This document shows, piece by piece, positions 32,589 through 41,705 of a DNA stretch of 64,000 nt (position 1 is its first letter; each line of letters begins with the position of its first letter). The notes under the pieces were generated by a model, which saw nothing but the letters and a program-made list of their open reading frames with translations, was not told the origin of the DNA and did not search any database. The stretch is from Mycolicibacter heraklionensis. Its GTDB lineage: Bacteria; Actinomycetota; Actinomycetes; Mycobacteriales; Mycobacteriaceae. The position numbers and the translations under genes were made by a program. The stretch lies in assembly GCF_019645815.1 (NCBI RefSeq), contig NZ_CP080997.1, positions 4,406,880 to 4,470,879 on the forward strand, given 5' to 3'.

Positions 32589-33779
32589 TCAGACCATGGT
32601 GTCGCCGGGCGGCAACCCGAACTCGTGATTGCCGAAGATCAGGTAGGCGCGCTCCGGGTCGTTGGCCGCGTGCACCCGACCCGCATGCGCGTCGCGCCAG
32701 AACCGCTGCACCGGAGCGTCGTTGGACAGCGCGGTGGCGCCGGCCGCCTCGAACAGCCGGTCGATGGAGGCGATGGCCCGGCCGGTGGCACGCACCTGGT
32801 CACGCCGGGCCCGGGCCCGCAGCTCGAACGGAATCTCCTGGCCGGCGGCCAGCAGCGCGTACTCGTCGCCGACGTTGCCGATCAGCTGACGCCAGCCGGC
32901 GTCGATGTCACTGGCGGCCTCGGCGATCCGGACTTTGGCGAACGGGTCGTCCTTGGCCTTCTCGCCGGCGAATGCCGCGCGCACCCGCTTGCCCTGGTGC
33001 TCGACGTGCGCCTGGTAGGCGCCGTAGGCCATACCCATGATCGGCGTCGAGATGGTGGTGGGGTGGATGGTGCCCCACGGCATCTTGTAGACCGGCGCGG
33101 TGTTGGTCTGGTAGCCGCCGGCGGTGCCGTCGTTCATGGCCCGGTAGGACAGGAAGCGGTGCCGCGGCACGAACGCGTCCTTGACCACCACGGTGTTGCT
33201 GCCGGTGCCGCGCAGCCCGACCACGTGCCAGACGTCGTCGATGCGGTAGTCGGAGATCGGGATCAGGAAGCTGCCGAAGTCCACCGGCTTGCCGTCCTTG
33301 ATCACCGGGCCACCCAGGAACGCCCAGGTGGCGTGGTCACATCCCGACGACCAGTTCCACGAACCGTTGACGATGTAGCCGTCGGCGGTCTCGGTGACCA
33401 CACCGGCGCCCATCGGCGCGTAGGACGAGGAGATCCGGACGTTGGTGTCCTCGCCCCAGACGTCTTCCTGGGCCTGCTGGTCGAACAGCGCCAGGTGCCA
33501 GTTGTGCACGCCGATGATCCCGGCGACCCAACCGGTGGAGCCGCAGGCACTGGCCAGCCGGCGCACCGCCTCGTAGAAAAGGGTGGGGTCGCACTGCATG
33601 CCGCCCCACTGCTCGGGCTGCAGCAGCCGGAAGAAGCCGATGTCCTCGAGCGCCTTGACGTTGGCGTCGGGCAGCTTGCGGAGGTCTTCGGTCTCCTGGG
33701 CGCGGTCACGCAACTGCGGCAGAAGGTCGTCGATGGCGGCCAACACCGACTGCGCGTCACGCTGTTGAATGGACGTCAC
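32589..33779 (-). CDS. hsaA: 3-HSA hydroxylase HsaA (flavin-dependent monooxygenase)
   Basis: 396 residues of the acyl-CoA-dehydrogenase-like flavin monooxygenase group (GSTGWVAGIIGVHNWHLALF, NGSWNWSSGCDHATWAFLGG, GLRGTGSNTVVVKDAFVPRH). It hydroxylates 3-HSA to the catechol 3,4-DHSA using FMNH2 from HsaB. GTG start with GGGAGG seven bases before. First gene of the hsa operon, divergent from kshB across KstR boxes. Orthologue of Rv3570c. Confidence 0.94.
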   Translation of the reverse strand: MTSIQQRDAQSVLAAIDDLLPQLRDRAQETEDLRKLPDANVKALEDIGFFRLLQPEQWGGMQCDPTLFYEAVRRLASACGSTGWVAGIIGVHNWHLALFDQQAQEDVWGEDTNVRISSSYAPMGAGVVTETADGYIVNGSWNWSSGCDHATWAFLGGPVIKDGKPVDFGSFLIPISDYRIDDVWHVVGLRGTGSNTVVVKDAFVPRHRFLSYRAMNDGTAGGYQTNTAPVYKMPWGTIHPTTISTPIMGMAYGAYQAHVEHQGKRVRAAFAGEKAKDDPFAKVRIAEAASDIDAGWRQLIGNVGDEYALLAAGQEIPFELRARARRDQVRATGRAIASIDRLFEAAGATALSNDAPVQRFWRDAHAGRVHAANDPERAYLIFGNHEFGLPPGDTMV

Positions 33780-33843
33780 TAGATTGCCTCCCAGAAGTGA
33801 ACAGGTTCTTCCGGCCCGTTTTCCAACCAGCCTAGAGTGAGAT

Positions 33844-33857
33844 TAGAACACGTTCCG
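33844..33857. promoter_or_regulatory. KstR operator (hsaA side)
   Basis: TAGAACACGTTCCG fits TnnAACnnGTTnnA except the last position. Placed 65 bp upstream of the hsaA start in the divergent hsaA/kshB gap (33780-33952), where M. tuberculosis also has KstR control. Confidence 0.75.
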
Positions 33858-33911
33858 ATTTGTGTCGAGCGGGGTGTTCCTGCAGCTGGTAGCAATACCG
33901 GACCACTTTTC

Positions 33912-33925
33912 TGTAACCTGTTCTA
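33912..33925. promoter_or_regulatory. KstR operator (kshB side)
   Basis: TGTAACCTGTTCTA matches TnnAACnnGTTnnA at all defined positions. It ends 27 bp before the preferred kshB GTG start. Together with the box at 33844 it gives paired control of hsaACB and kshB. Confidence 0.8.
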
Positions 33926-33952
33926 GTTATGACCGAAGATGAAGGGCGGCCC

Positions 33953-35041
33953 GTGACGGAGACCATTCCGGACGAACCACTCGGCAGTCACGTGCTGGAA
34001 CTGCAGATCACGGAAGTCGTCACCGAGACCGACGATGCGCGCTCGCTGGTATTCGGCGTGCCGGACGGGCCGGACGACCCGGAGATCCCCGAACAGCGGT
34101 TGAAGTACTCGCCGGGTCAGTTCCTGACGCTGCGGATCCCCAGCGACCAGACCGGCTCGGTGGCCCGCTGCTACTCGTTGTGCAGTTCGCCGTTCACCGA
34201 CGACTCGCTGGCCGTCACCGTCAAGCGGACCGCCGACGGCTACGCATCGAACTGGCTGTGCGACAACGCCCGCCCCGGCATGCGCATTCATGTGCTGGCA
34301 CCCTCGGGCACCTTCGTGCCCAAGTCACTGGACACCGACTTTCTGCTGCTGGCCGCCGGCAGCGGGATCACCCCGATGATGGCGATCTGCAAGTCGGCGC
34401 TGTCGCAGGGCAGCGGCAAGGTGGTGCTGGTCTACGCCAACCGTGACGAGCGGTCGGTGATCTTCGGCGCCGCGCTGCGCGAGCTGGCCGACAAGTACCC
34501 CGACCGGCTGACCGTCGTGCACTGGCTGGAGTCGGTCCAGGGCCTGCCCAGCCGCGCGGCGTTGGCCCAGCTGGCTGCCCCCTACACCGACCGCCAGGTC
34601 TTCATCTGCGGCCCGGGCCCCTTCATGCAGGCCGCTCGCGAAGCCCTGGATGCCTGCCAGGTCCCGGCCGAGCAGGTCCACCTCGAGGTGTTCAAGTCGC
34701 TGGACAGCGACCCGTTCGCCGCGGTCAAGATCACCGACGCTCCCGAGGGCGAGCAGGCCGAAGCGCCGGCCACCGTCGTCGTCGAGCTGGACGGCGAAAA
34801 GCACGAGCTGGTGTGGCCACGGCACGTCAAGCTGCTCGACCTGCTGCTCGACAAGGGTCTTGACGCCCCGTTCTCCTGCCGGGAGGGCCACTGCGGCGCG
34901 TGTGCCTGCGAGCTGAAGAAGGGCAAGGTCAGCATGGAGATCAACGATGTGCTGGAACCCCAGGATCTCGCCGAGGGGCTGATCCTGGCCTGCCAAGCCC
35001 ATCCCGAGACCGATTCGGTGGAAGTGACCTACGACGAGTGA
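33953..35041 (+). CDS. kshB: 3-ketosteroid 9-alpha-hydroxylase reductase subunit KshB
   Basis: 362 residues: FAD domain (ARCYSLCSSP), NAD domain (AAGSGITPMMAICKSA, FICGPGPFMQAA) and a C-terminal plant-type [2Fe-2S] ferredoxin (SCREGHCGACACELKKG, last Cys in LILACQAHP). KshB passes electrons from NADH to the KshA oxygenase, which opens ring B. GTG 33953 is chosen: GAAGGGCGG precedes it and the N-terminus TETIPDEPLG aligns with the start recalled for Rv3571. An ATG at 33929 lies four bases after the KstR box and has no ribosome site. Confidence 0.92.
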   Translation: MTETIPDEPLGSHVLELQITEVVTETDDARSLVFGVPDGPDDPEIPEQRLKYSPGQFLTLRIPSDQTGSVARCYSLCSSPFTDDSLAVTVKRTADGYASNWLCDNARPGMRIHVLAPSGTFVPKSLDTDFLLLAAGSGITPMMAICKSALSQGSGKVVLVYANRDERSVIFGAALRELADKYPDRLTVVHWLESVQGLPSRAALAQLAAPYTDRQVFICGPGPFMQAAREALDACQVPAEQVHLEVFKSLDSDPFAAVKITDAPEGEQAEAPATVVVELDGEKHELVWPRHVKLLDLLLDKGLDAPFSCREGHCGACACELKKGKVSMEINDVLEPQDLAEGLILACQAHPETDSVEVTYDE

Positions 35042-35064
35042 TCCCCGGTCTAGGTTGGTGCGAC

Positions 35065-35622
35065 ATGAGACGGTTGCTGATGATCCCGGCGGCCTTGACG
35101 CTGCTGGCCGCGCTGATCCCCCCGGCGATCTCCTCGGCGGCAAGTGACACCAAGACGTCACTGCTGCCGGTCAACGACGCCGACCAGCTGCAGACCCACA
35201 GTTGGGTCGACTGCAGCGCGCCGCCACTGTGCCGGTTCACCGTCGGGGTGCAACTGCAGACGCCCGAGGGGCTGGCCGGCTTCCCGCCGGACCTGTGGGC
35301 CCGCCAAAGCACCGAGATCCGCTCGTCGAAGCGGACCGCCTACCTCGACGTGCACACCGACGGCGGTGAAGGCTGGTTCAAGGACCGCGGCGGCCCGGGA
35401 ACCAAGGTGTTCAAGGACGGCACCGGCGCGGTCATCCAATCGATGTACTACGGCGAGGGCCCGCCGGAGAAATACCAGACCAACGGCAGCATCGACGTGC
35501 TGGAATACTCCACCGGCCGCCCCAAGACCGACGCCAATGTGATCGTCTGCACCCACGTGCAGGTGGTGTACAGCGGGGTCAACCTGACCACGCCGTCCAC
35601 CTGCGCGCAGACGGTGTTCTAA
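35065..35622 (+). CDS. Exported conserved protein, Rv3572-like
   Basis: 185 residues. Signal peptide (LLMIPAALTLLAALIPPA, cleavage near SSAAS), then a compact domain with four Cys (WVDCSAPPLCRF; VIVCTHV; STCAQTVF), probably disulfide-bonded outside the membrane. No function is known. Downstream of kshB on the same strand, as Rv3572 follows Rv3571 in M. tuberculosis. TAGGTT lies eight bases before the ATG, so it may have its own leaderless start. Ends six bases from the convergent nitrate reductase gene. Confidence 0.8.
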   Translation: MRRLLMIPAALTLLAALIPPAISSAASDTKTSLLPVNDADQLQTHSWVDCSAPPLCRFTVGVQLQTPEGLAGFPPDLWARQSTEIRSSKRTAYLDVHTDGGEGWFKDRGGPGTKVFKDGTGAVIQSMYYGEGPPEKYQTNGSIDVLEYSTGRPKTDANVIVCTHVQVVYSGVNLTTPSTCAQTVF

Positions 35623-35628
35623 GGCGGC

Positions 35629-38600
35629 TCAGTACACGTCGCGCTGGTAGCGTCCCGCCGAAGCCAGCGCCCGCACATGGGCCTTCGCGGCATCGTGCTG
35701 CAGGCCACCGTGCTGCTCGGCGATCTGCACGACGGTGGCCTCGACTTCCTTCGCCATATGCTGCGCGTCGCCGCAGACGTAGAGATGCGCGCCGTCCTGC
35801 AGCCACCGCCACAACTCGGCGCCCCGCGCGCGCATCCGATCCTGCACGTAGATCTTCTCCGGCTGGTCGCGGGAGAAAGCCAAGTCGAGTTCGGTGAGGA
35901 AGCCGTCGGCGTGCATCCCGGTGATCTCGTCGCGGTAGTAGAAGTCGGTGGCGGCATGTTGTTCCCCGAAGAACAGCCAGTTTCCTCCGGTGTGGCCGAG
36001 CGCGCGCCGCTCATGCAGGAATCCCCGAAACGGCGCGATCCCGGTTCCGGGGCCGACCATGATCATGGGGATGTCCGGCTCGCTCGGCGGCCGGAAGTGG
36101 TTGGCCTTCTGCACGAAGATCCCCACCGCGTCCTGCGCAGCGGCGTCGGCGAGATAGGTCGAGCAGACCCCGCGACGGGGGCGTCCCCGGAAGTCGTAGC
36201 GCACCGTTGAAACGGTCAGCTGCACTTCGCGAGGATCTTGTTTCGGACTCGACGATATCGAATATAGCCGTGGCTGAAGGGGTTTGAGCACCGCGAGCCA
36301 CTCGTCGGCGGATACCCGCACTGGAAACTCGGCCAGCAGGTCGATCTGGTGGCGCCCCCACGCCCACTCGGCGAAGCGAGCCCTGTTCTCCGGCTTGACC
36401 AGTTCGGCCAGCTCCGCACTCCCGCTGCGTTCCGCGACGAACCGCACCAGGTCCGGGTTCAGCCGGGCGATGGCGAACCGCTCCCGCAGTGCGTCACGCA
36501 GCGCCATCAGCTGTCCCTCAACGATTTCCACACCGTCGTCGCCGTCCAATCCGGCGACGCGCAGCCATTCGTCGACCAGCTCGCGGTGGTGGCGCGGCCA
36601 GACGCCCAGGGCATCGCCGGCCTGGTAGTGCAGGGTGTTCTCGGGAAGCGCGAAGGTGAACTGCCGCACATCTTTCGCCGATCCCGGCCCGCTGAGCCGG
36701 GTGTTGCCTACCAGAGCGGTGATCAGCGGGTTCTTCTTGCCGTACGGCTGCGGCTCGGGGGTAAGCGGGGCAGCGGGCGCCGCCGGCGCCGGTGGGGCCT
36801 CACCTGCGGGCACCGGCGCACGGACCAGGGCCTCGCTGATCGCTTCCAGCCACCCGGCCGCGGCAGCCCCGTAATCGGGCTCGCAGTCGACGCGGTCGAC
36901 GATGCGGCGCGCGCCGAGTTCGGCGAGGCGGCCGTCGAGTTTGCGCCCATGCCCGCAGAAATCGTCGTAGTTGGAGTCGCCCAACGCCAGTACGGCATAG
37001 CGGGTGTCGGGCAACCGGGGCGCGCCGGGGCCGTTCAGCGCCTCCCACAGGGCGCAGCCGTTGTCCGGCGGATCACCGTCGCCGGTGGTGCTGGTGACCA
37101 GCAACAGCACCGGCGTGCTCGCCAGCTCGGCCGGCGGGAAGTCGTCCATGCCGTACAGGGTGACCGCCACGCCCCTCTCGCCCAGTCTGGCCGCACACAT
37201 TTCCGCGGCTTCCTCGGCGGTGCCGGTCTGCGACGCCCACAGCACGACGACGGGAGTTGCCTTCGCTCCGCCGTCCGGCGCCGGCGACGGCGGTTGCGGA
37301 AGCGCCGGATCCGGTTGCACGGCGGCGCCCGGTTGCGTGCTGCGCGAGAACAATCCGGCCAGCACGCCGTCGACCCACATCCGCGCATCGGCATCCAACG
37401 GGGCGCTCAGCGGCAGCGTCGGCACTCCGGCGGCGCTGCGACCGGCCTCGGTGCGCAACGCCGTCACCAGTCCGCCCAGATAGCGCCGCTGCGACGAGTC
37501 GAATTGCGGTGCTTCGACATCGGCGGCGATCCCGAACAGCTCGGTCAGGGCGTCAACCTTCGACAAGTAGCTCTCCTCCCCTTCCGGTGGCGCTTCGACC
37601 TCGTCGGCCGGCTGCTTGGCGACCTTGACCAGGGTGACCGCACACGCCTTGTACTCCGGCTGTTGCGAGGTCGGGTCGACGGCGTCATTGGTGACGGCGT
37701 TGATCGACAGGTACTCACCGAACGCGTCATTCCAGTGGAACGGTGCGAAGCAGTTCCCCGGCCGCACCCGGTCGGTGACCACCGCCGGCAGCACGGCGCG
37801 GCCCCGGCGCGAGGCGATCTCCACCGGGTCGTCGTCGACGACGCCCAGCCGGACGGCGTCGTCGGGGTGGATCTCCACGAACGGGCCCGGGTTGAGCTTG
37901 TTGAGCTTGGCGACCTTTCCGGTCTTGGTCATGGTGTGCCACTGATGCGGCAGCCGTCCGGTGTTGAGCAGGAACGGATAATCGTCATCGGGCATCTCGT
38001 CGGGCAGTAGATGCGGCCGCGCGAAGAAGACCGCTCGGCCGGACTCGGTCGCGAACGCCAATCGCGGCACACTGCCGTCCTCCCGGACCAGCTGTGTCTG
38101 ACTGGCCCCGTCGTTGAGGTAACGGATCGGGTGGCGGTCGCAGCCGCTCCCCGGCGGGCACGGCCACTGGATCGGGTTCTGGCGCAACCGCTCATAGCTG
38201 ATGCCGCGCAGGTCGTAGCCGGTCTTCGGATTGTGGAACCGCTTGATCTCTTCGAACACCTCCTTGGCGCTCGAGTAGTCGAACGCCTGGGCGTATCCCA
38301 TCTCCGCTGCGACGCGGGCGATGATCTGCCAGTCCGGCAGCGATTGCCCGACCGGGTCGACCGCCTGCTGAAAGAGCGTGAGATTGCGCTCGGAGTTGAC
38401 CATCACCCCGTCGCACTCGCTCCACAGCGCCGCCGGCAGCAGCACGTCGGCGTAGGCGTTGGTCTCGGTCTCGGCGAACGCATCCTGGGCGATCACCAAC
38501 TCGGCCCGTTCCAGCCCTTCCAGCACAGTCTTGCGATTGGCCACTGTCGCAACCGGGTTGGTGCAGATGATCCAACACGCCTTGATCTGGCCATCGGCCA

Positions 38601-39807
38601 TCCGAGAGAACATGTCGATGGTGCCGGCACCCACCTCGGTGCGCAGCGAGCCGCGCGGAACACCCCAGATGTCCTCGACGAATTCACGGTCGTCGGCGCA
38701 GACGACGCTGCGCTGGCCGGGCAGCCCCGGGCCCATGTAGCCCATTTCCCGGCCACCCATCGCATTGGGCTGGCCGGTCAGAGAGAACGGCCCGCTGCCG
38801 GTCTTGCAGATGGCGCCGGTGGCCAGGTGCAGGTTGCAGATGGCGTTGGTGTTCCAGGTTCCGTGGGTGCTCTGGTTGAGCCCCATTGTCCAGCAGCTCA
38901 TCCAGTTGCCCGCCTCGCCGATCCACGCTGCGGCGGTGCGGATGTCGGCCTCGGGGATTCCGGTGAGCTCGGCCACCGCCTCCGGCGTGAATTGTTCGAG
39001 GAAGCTGGGCATGACGTCCCAGCCCTGGGTGTACTCGGCGATGAACTCGTCGTCGGTGTGACCGTTTGCGACGATCAGATGCAGCAGCCCGTTGAGCAGC
39101 GCCAGATCGGTTCCGGGCGCGATCTGTAAGAACAGGTCGGCTTTCTCCGCGGTGGCACTGCGGCGCGGGTCGACGACGATCAGCTTGGCACCGGCCTTGA
39201 CCCGGTCCATCATCCGCAGGAACAGAATCGGGTGGCAGTCGGCCATATTGGCGCCGATGACGAAGAACACGTCGGCGTGATCGAAGTCCTGGTAGGAGCC
39301 GGGCGGTCCGTCGGCGCCGAGTGACTGCTTGTAACCGCTGCCTGCGCTGGCCATACACAGCCGCGAGTTGGACTCGATCTGGTTGGTGCCGATGAAGCCC
39401 TTGGCGAGCTTGTTCGCCAGGTACTGGGCCTCCAGCGACATCTGGCCGGAGACGTAGAGCGCTACGGCGTCGGGTCCGTGCTCGTTGATGATCGCCCGCA
39501 GCCGGGCGGCGCAGTGCGTGATGGCGGCACCGGCATCGGTCGGCTCGGCGGGCTCGTCGCGTCCGGGCCGCACGAATGCCGACTCCATCCGGCCCGGCGC
39601 GGCGAGCAGATCCGCGGTGGTGGCTCCCTTGGTGCACAACCGGCCGAAGTTGGTCGGGTGGGACTTGTCGCCGGCAGATTTGGCCACCCGCCGGCGTCCG
39701 GTGGCCGCATCGGTCTCGACCTGCAGCACCATGCCGCAGCCGACCCCGCAGTAGGCGCACAGGGTGGTGACGGCCTCTGCACGCTGGGAGTCGTCTTGCG
39801 CGGGCAC
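35629..39807 (-). CDS. nasN: Diflavin-containing assimilatory nitrate reductase (NasN type)
   Basis: 1392 residues. The N-terminal ~720 are a molybdopterin oxidoreductase: [4Fe-4S] ligands Cys17, Cys20, Cys24 and Cys58, Mo-bisMGD domain, and dinucleotide-binding domain (NTGRLPHQWHTMTKTGKVAK). From ~850 a flavodoxin domain (VLWASQTGTAEEAAEMCAAR), then a cytochrome P450 reductase-like FAD/NADPH module (RLYSISSSPKQDPREV, MVGPGTGIAPFRGFLHERRA, CGDAQHMAKEV) ending in an aromatic Tyr. One chain reduces nitrate with NADPH in the cytosol, as described for the monomeric mycobacterial nitrate reductase. GTG start with AGGAGGTGA upstream. Transcribed alone; no nitrite reductase gene is adjacent. It is the first gene of the block absent from this locus in M. 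tuberculosis. Confidence 0.88.
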   Translation of the reverse strand: MPAQDDSQRAEAVTTLCAYCGVGCGMVLQVETDAATGRRRVAKSAGDKSHPTNFGRLCTKGATTADLLAAPGRMESAFVRPGRDEPAEPTDAGAAITHCAARLRAIINEHGPDAVALYVSGQMSLEAQYLANKLAKGFIGTNQIESNSRLCMASAGSGYKQSLGADGPPGSYQDFDHADVFFVIGANMADCHPILFLRMMDRVKAGAKLIVVDPRRSATAEKADLFLQIAPGTDLALLNGLLHLIVANGHTDDEFIAEYTQGWDVMPSFLEQFTPEAVAELTGIPEADIRTAAAWIGEAGNWMSCWTMGLNQSTHGTWNTNAICNLHLATGAICKTGSGPFSLTGQPNAMGGREMGYMGPGLPGQRSVVCADDREFVEDIWGVPRGSLRTEVGAGTIDMFSRMADGQIKACWIICTNPVATVANRKTVLEGLERAELVIAQDAFAETETNAYADVLLPAALWSECDGVMVNSERNLTLFQQAVDPVGQSLPDWQIIARVAAEMGYAQAFDYSSAKEVFEEIKRFHNPKTGYDLRGISYERLRQNPIQWPCPPGSGCDRHPIRYLNDGASQTQLVREDGSVPRLAFATESGRAVFFARPHLLPDEMPDDDYPFLLNTGRLPHQWHTMTKTGKVAKLNKLNPGPFVEIHPDDAVRLGVVDDDPVEIASRRGRAVLPAVVTDRVRPGNCFAPFHWNDAFGEYLSINAVTNDAVDPTSQQPEYKACAVTLVKVAKQPADEVEAPPEGEESYLSKVDALTELFGIAADVEAPQFDSSQRRYLGGLVTALRTEAGRSAAGVPTLPLSAPLDADARMWVDGVLAGLFSRSTQPGAAVQPDPALPQPPSPAPDGGAKATPVVVLWASQTGTAEEAAEMCAARLGERGVAVTLYGMDDFPPAELASTPVLLLVTSTTGDGDPPDNGCALWEALNGPGAPRLPDTRYAVLALGDSNYDDFCGHGRKLDGRLAELGARRIVDRVDCEPDYGAAAAGWLEAISEALVRAPVPAGEAPPAPAAPAAPLTPEPQPYGKKNPLITALVGNTRLSGPGSAKDVRQFTFALPENTLHYQAGDALGVWPRHHRELVDEWLRVAGLDGDDGVEIVEGQLMALRDALRERFAIARLNPDLVRFVAERSGSAELAELVKPENRARFAEWAWGRHQIDLLAEFPVRVSADEWLAVLKPLQPRLYSISSSPKQDPREVQLTVSTVRYDFRGRPRRGVCSTYLADAAAQDAVGIFVQKANHFRPPSEPDIPMIMVGPGTGIAPFRGFLHERRALGHTGGNWLFFGEQHAATDFYYRDEITGMHADGFLTELDLAFSRDQPEKIYVQDRMRARGAELWRWLQDGAHLYVCGDAQHMAKEVEATVVQIAEQHGGLQHDAAKAHVRALASAGRYQRDVY

Positions 39808-39962
39808 GGAAGGTCACCTCCTGCGGTTGCGGGCGTTGCCGTCACCCTGCCGCGCGCAGGTTTCAAGATCATTTCGGGACCATTACCACGGGTTGCGATA
39901 TTCCTGCAGGGTTGCTGACCATGGGTGACGCCGACTGCAATCGCGGACCGGTGTTGCGCGAA

Positions 39963-41705
39963 TCACTCCCCGGCCAAGGACTCCTGAGCCTGGCGTAGGA
40001 CCGCGAACGAATGTCCCGGTAACAGTGTGGTGTCGGTGTCACCCCGTGGTGTTCCCCAGGCCAGCACCGGCTCGCCGTCGAACGGCACGCTCGCCGCGGT
40101 CTCGCTGAGGTTGCAGACCAGCAGAAGCGGACCGCGGCGCATGGCGAACCAGCGCGCGTCCTCGTCGTAGTCGATCGTGAGTTGGCTCAACCACGGCCCG
40201 GCCGGACCGATTTCAGCGCGCAGCCCGATCAGCGCCTGGTAGACGCCCAGCAGCTCTCGGTGGCGTTGCTCCGCGAGCTCGCCCCAGGCCAGCTTGGACC
40301 GCTGGAAGGTTTCGGGGTCCTGCGGGTCCGGGATCTCGTCGGCGTTCCAGCCGTGCTCGGCGAACTCGGCCTTGCGGCCTTCGGCGGTGGCGCGCGCCAC
40401 CTGCGGATCCTCGTGCGAACTGAAGAACTGAAACGGGGTGAGTGCGCCCCATTCCTCGCCCATGAAAAGCATTGCGGTGTAGGGCGAGAGCAGTACCAGT
40501 GCGGCCTTTATCGCGAGCTGTCCGGCGGTCAGGTTCTGCGAGGGTCGGTCGCCGAGCGCTCGGTTGCCGACCTGATCGTGGGTGCACGTGTAGGCCAACA
40601 AGCGGGTCGCCGGAATCTGCGAGATCGGCAGCGGACGACCGTGGCGCCGGCGGCGAAACGACGAATAGGTGGCCGCATGGAAAAAGCCGTTACGCAACGT
40701 GGTCGCCAAGGTGGCCATGCTGCCGAAGTCGGCGTAATAGCCTTGCCGCTCACCGGATACCGCGGTGTGGATGGCGTGGTGGATGTCGTCGTCCCATTGC
40801 GCGGTCATCCCGTAGCCACCGTCTTCGCGACGGGCGATGGTCCGTGGGTCGTTGCGGTCGCTTTCCGCGATGAGCGACAGCGGCCGGCCCAACTGCGCAG
40901 CGAGTGCATCGGTTTCGGCGGCCAGCTCCTCGAGAATATTGATCGCGGTGGTGTCCACCAGCGCATGCACGGCATCCAGCCGTAGGCCGTCGACATGGAA
41001 GACACGCATCCAGCGCAGCGCACAGTCGATGATGTAGCGGCGCACTTCGTCGGAGTCGGCGCCGTCGATGTTGACGGCATTGCCCCACGGGTTACGTGCC
41101 TCCGACAGATACGGTCCGAAGCGCGGAAGATAATTCCCGGACGGGCCGAGGTGGTTGAACACGGCGTCGACCAGCACCCCCAGGCCGCGGTTGTGGCAGG
41201 CATCGACAAAGCGCGCCAACCCATTCGGGCCGCCATAGGGCTCATGCACCGCGTACCACAGCACGCCGTCGTACCCCCAGCCGTGCGGACCGGAGAAGGC
41301 ATTGACCGGCATCAGCTCCACAAAATCGACACCCAAGTCGACCAGGTGATCCAGCTTCTCGATGGCGGAATCGAAGGTGCCCGCAGGAGTGAATGTGCCG
41401 ACGTGCAGTTCATAGATCACCGCGCCTTCGACCGGCCGCCCTGCCCAGTCGTCGTCGGTCCAAGTCGGGCTGCCCTCGTCCCACACCGCCGAACGCGCGT
41501 GCACGCCCTCGGGCTGGCGGGCCGACCTCGGATCCGGCAGCACCTGCGGGTCGTCGTCGAGCAGATACCCGTAGCGGGCATCAGGCGCCACGTCGAGCGT
41601 TGTCCGCCACCACCCACCACCCGAACGGGCCATCGGGTGCGCCACCCCCTCGACGTCGAGGGCGACGACTGCCGGCGTTGGTGCCCAGACGGCGAAGTCA
41701 GTCAT
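39963..41705 (-). CDS. treZ: Maltooligosyltrehalose trehalohydrolase TreZ
   Basis: 580 residues of GH13: N-terminal CBM48-like domain, VIYELHVGTFTPAGTF, catalytic Asp in HVDGLRLDAVHAL and general acid in SLIAESDRND. It cleaves trehalose from maltooligosyltrehalose made by TreY. ATG 41705 overlaps the treY stop by 8 bp. Last of the treX-treY-treZ operon; same order as Rv1564c-Rv1562c in M. tuberculosis. Confidence 0.93.
   Translation of the reverse strand: MTDFAVWAPTPAVVALDVEGVAHPMARSGGGWWRTTLDVAPDARYGYLLDDDPQVLPDPRSARQPEGVHARSAVWDEGSPTWTDDDWAGRPVEGAVIYELHVGTFTPAGTFDSAIEKLDHLVDLGVDFVELMPVNAFSGPHGWGYDGVLWYAVHEPYGGPNGLARFVDACHNRGLGVLVDAVFNHLGPSGNYLPRFGPYLSEARNPWGNAVNIDGADSDEVRRYIIDCALRWMRVFHVDGLRLDAVHALVDTTAINILEELAAETDALAAQLGRPLSLIAESDRNDPRTIARREDGGYGMTAQWDDDIHHAIHTAVSGERQGYYADFGSMATLATTLRNGFFHAATYSSFRRRRHGRPLPISQIPATRLLAYTCTHDQVGNRALGDRPSQNLTAGQLAIKAALVLLSPYTAMLFMGEEWGALTPFQFFSSHEDPQVARATAEGRKAEFAEHGWNADEIPDPQDPETFQRSKLAWGELAEQRHRELLGVYQALIGLRAEIGPAGPWLSQLTIDYDEDARWFAMRRGPLLLVCNLSETAASVPFDGEPVLAWGTPRGDTDTTLLPGHSFAVLRQAQESLAGE

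Noticed and set aside
33929..33952. ATG start for kshB
   Set aside because: No ribosome site, four bases from a KstR operator, and the GTG at 33953 matches the family N-terminus.
39860..39900. CGGGACCATT as a DosR half-site upstream of nasN
   Set aside because: The second half of the palindrome is missing, so it falls well below the sites at 3349 and 11557.
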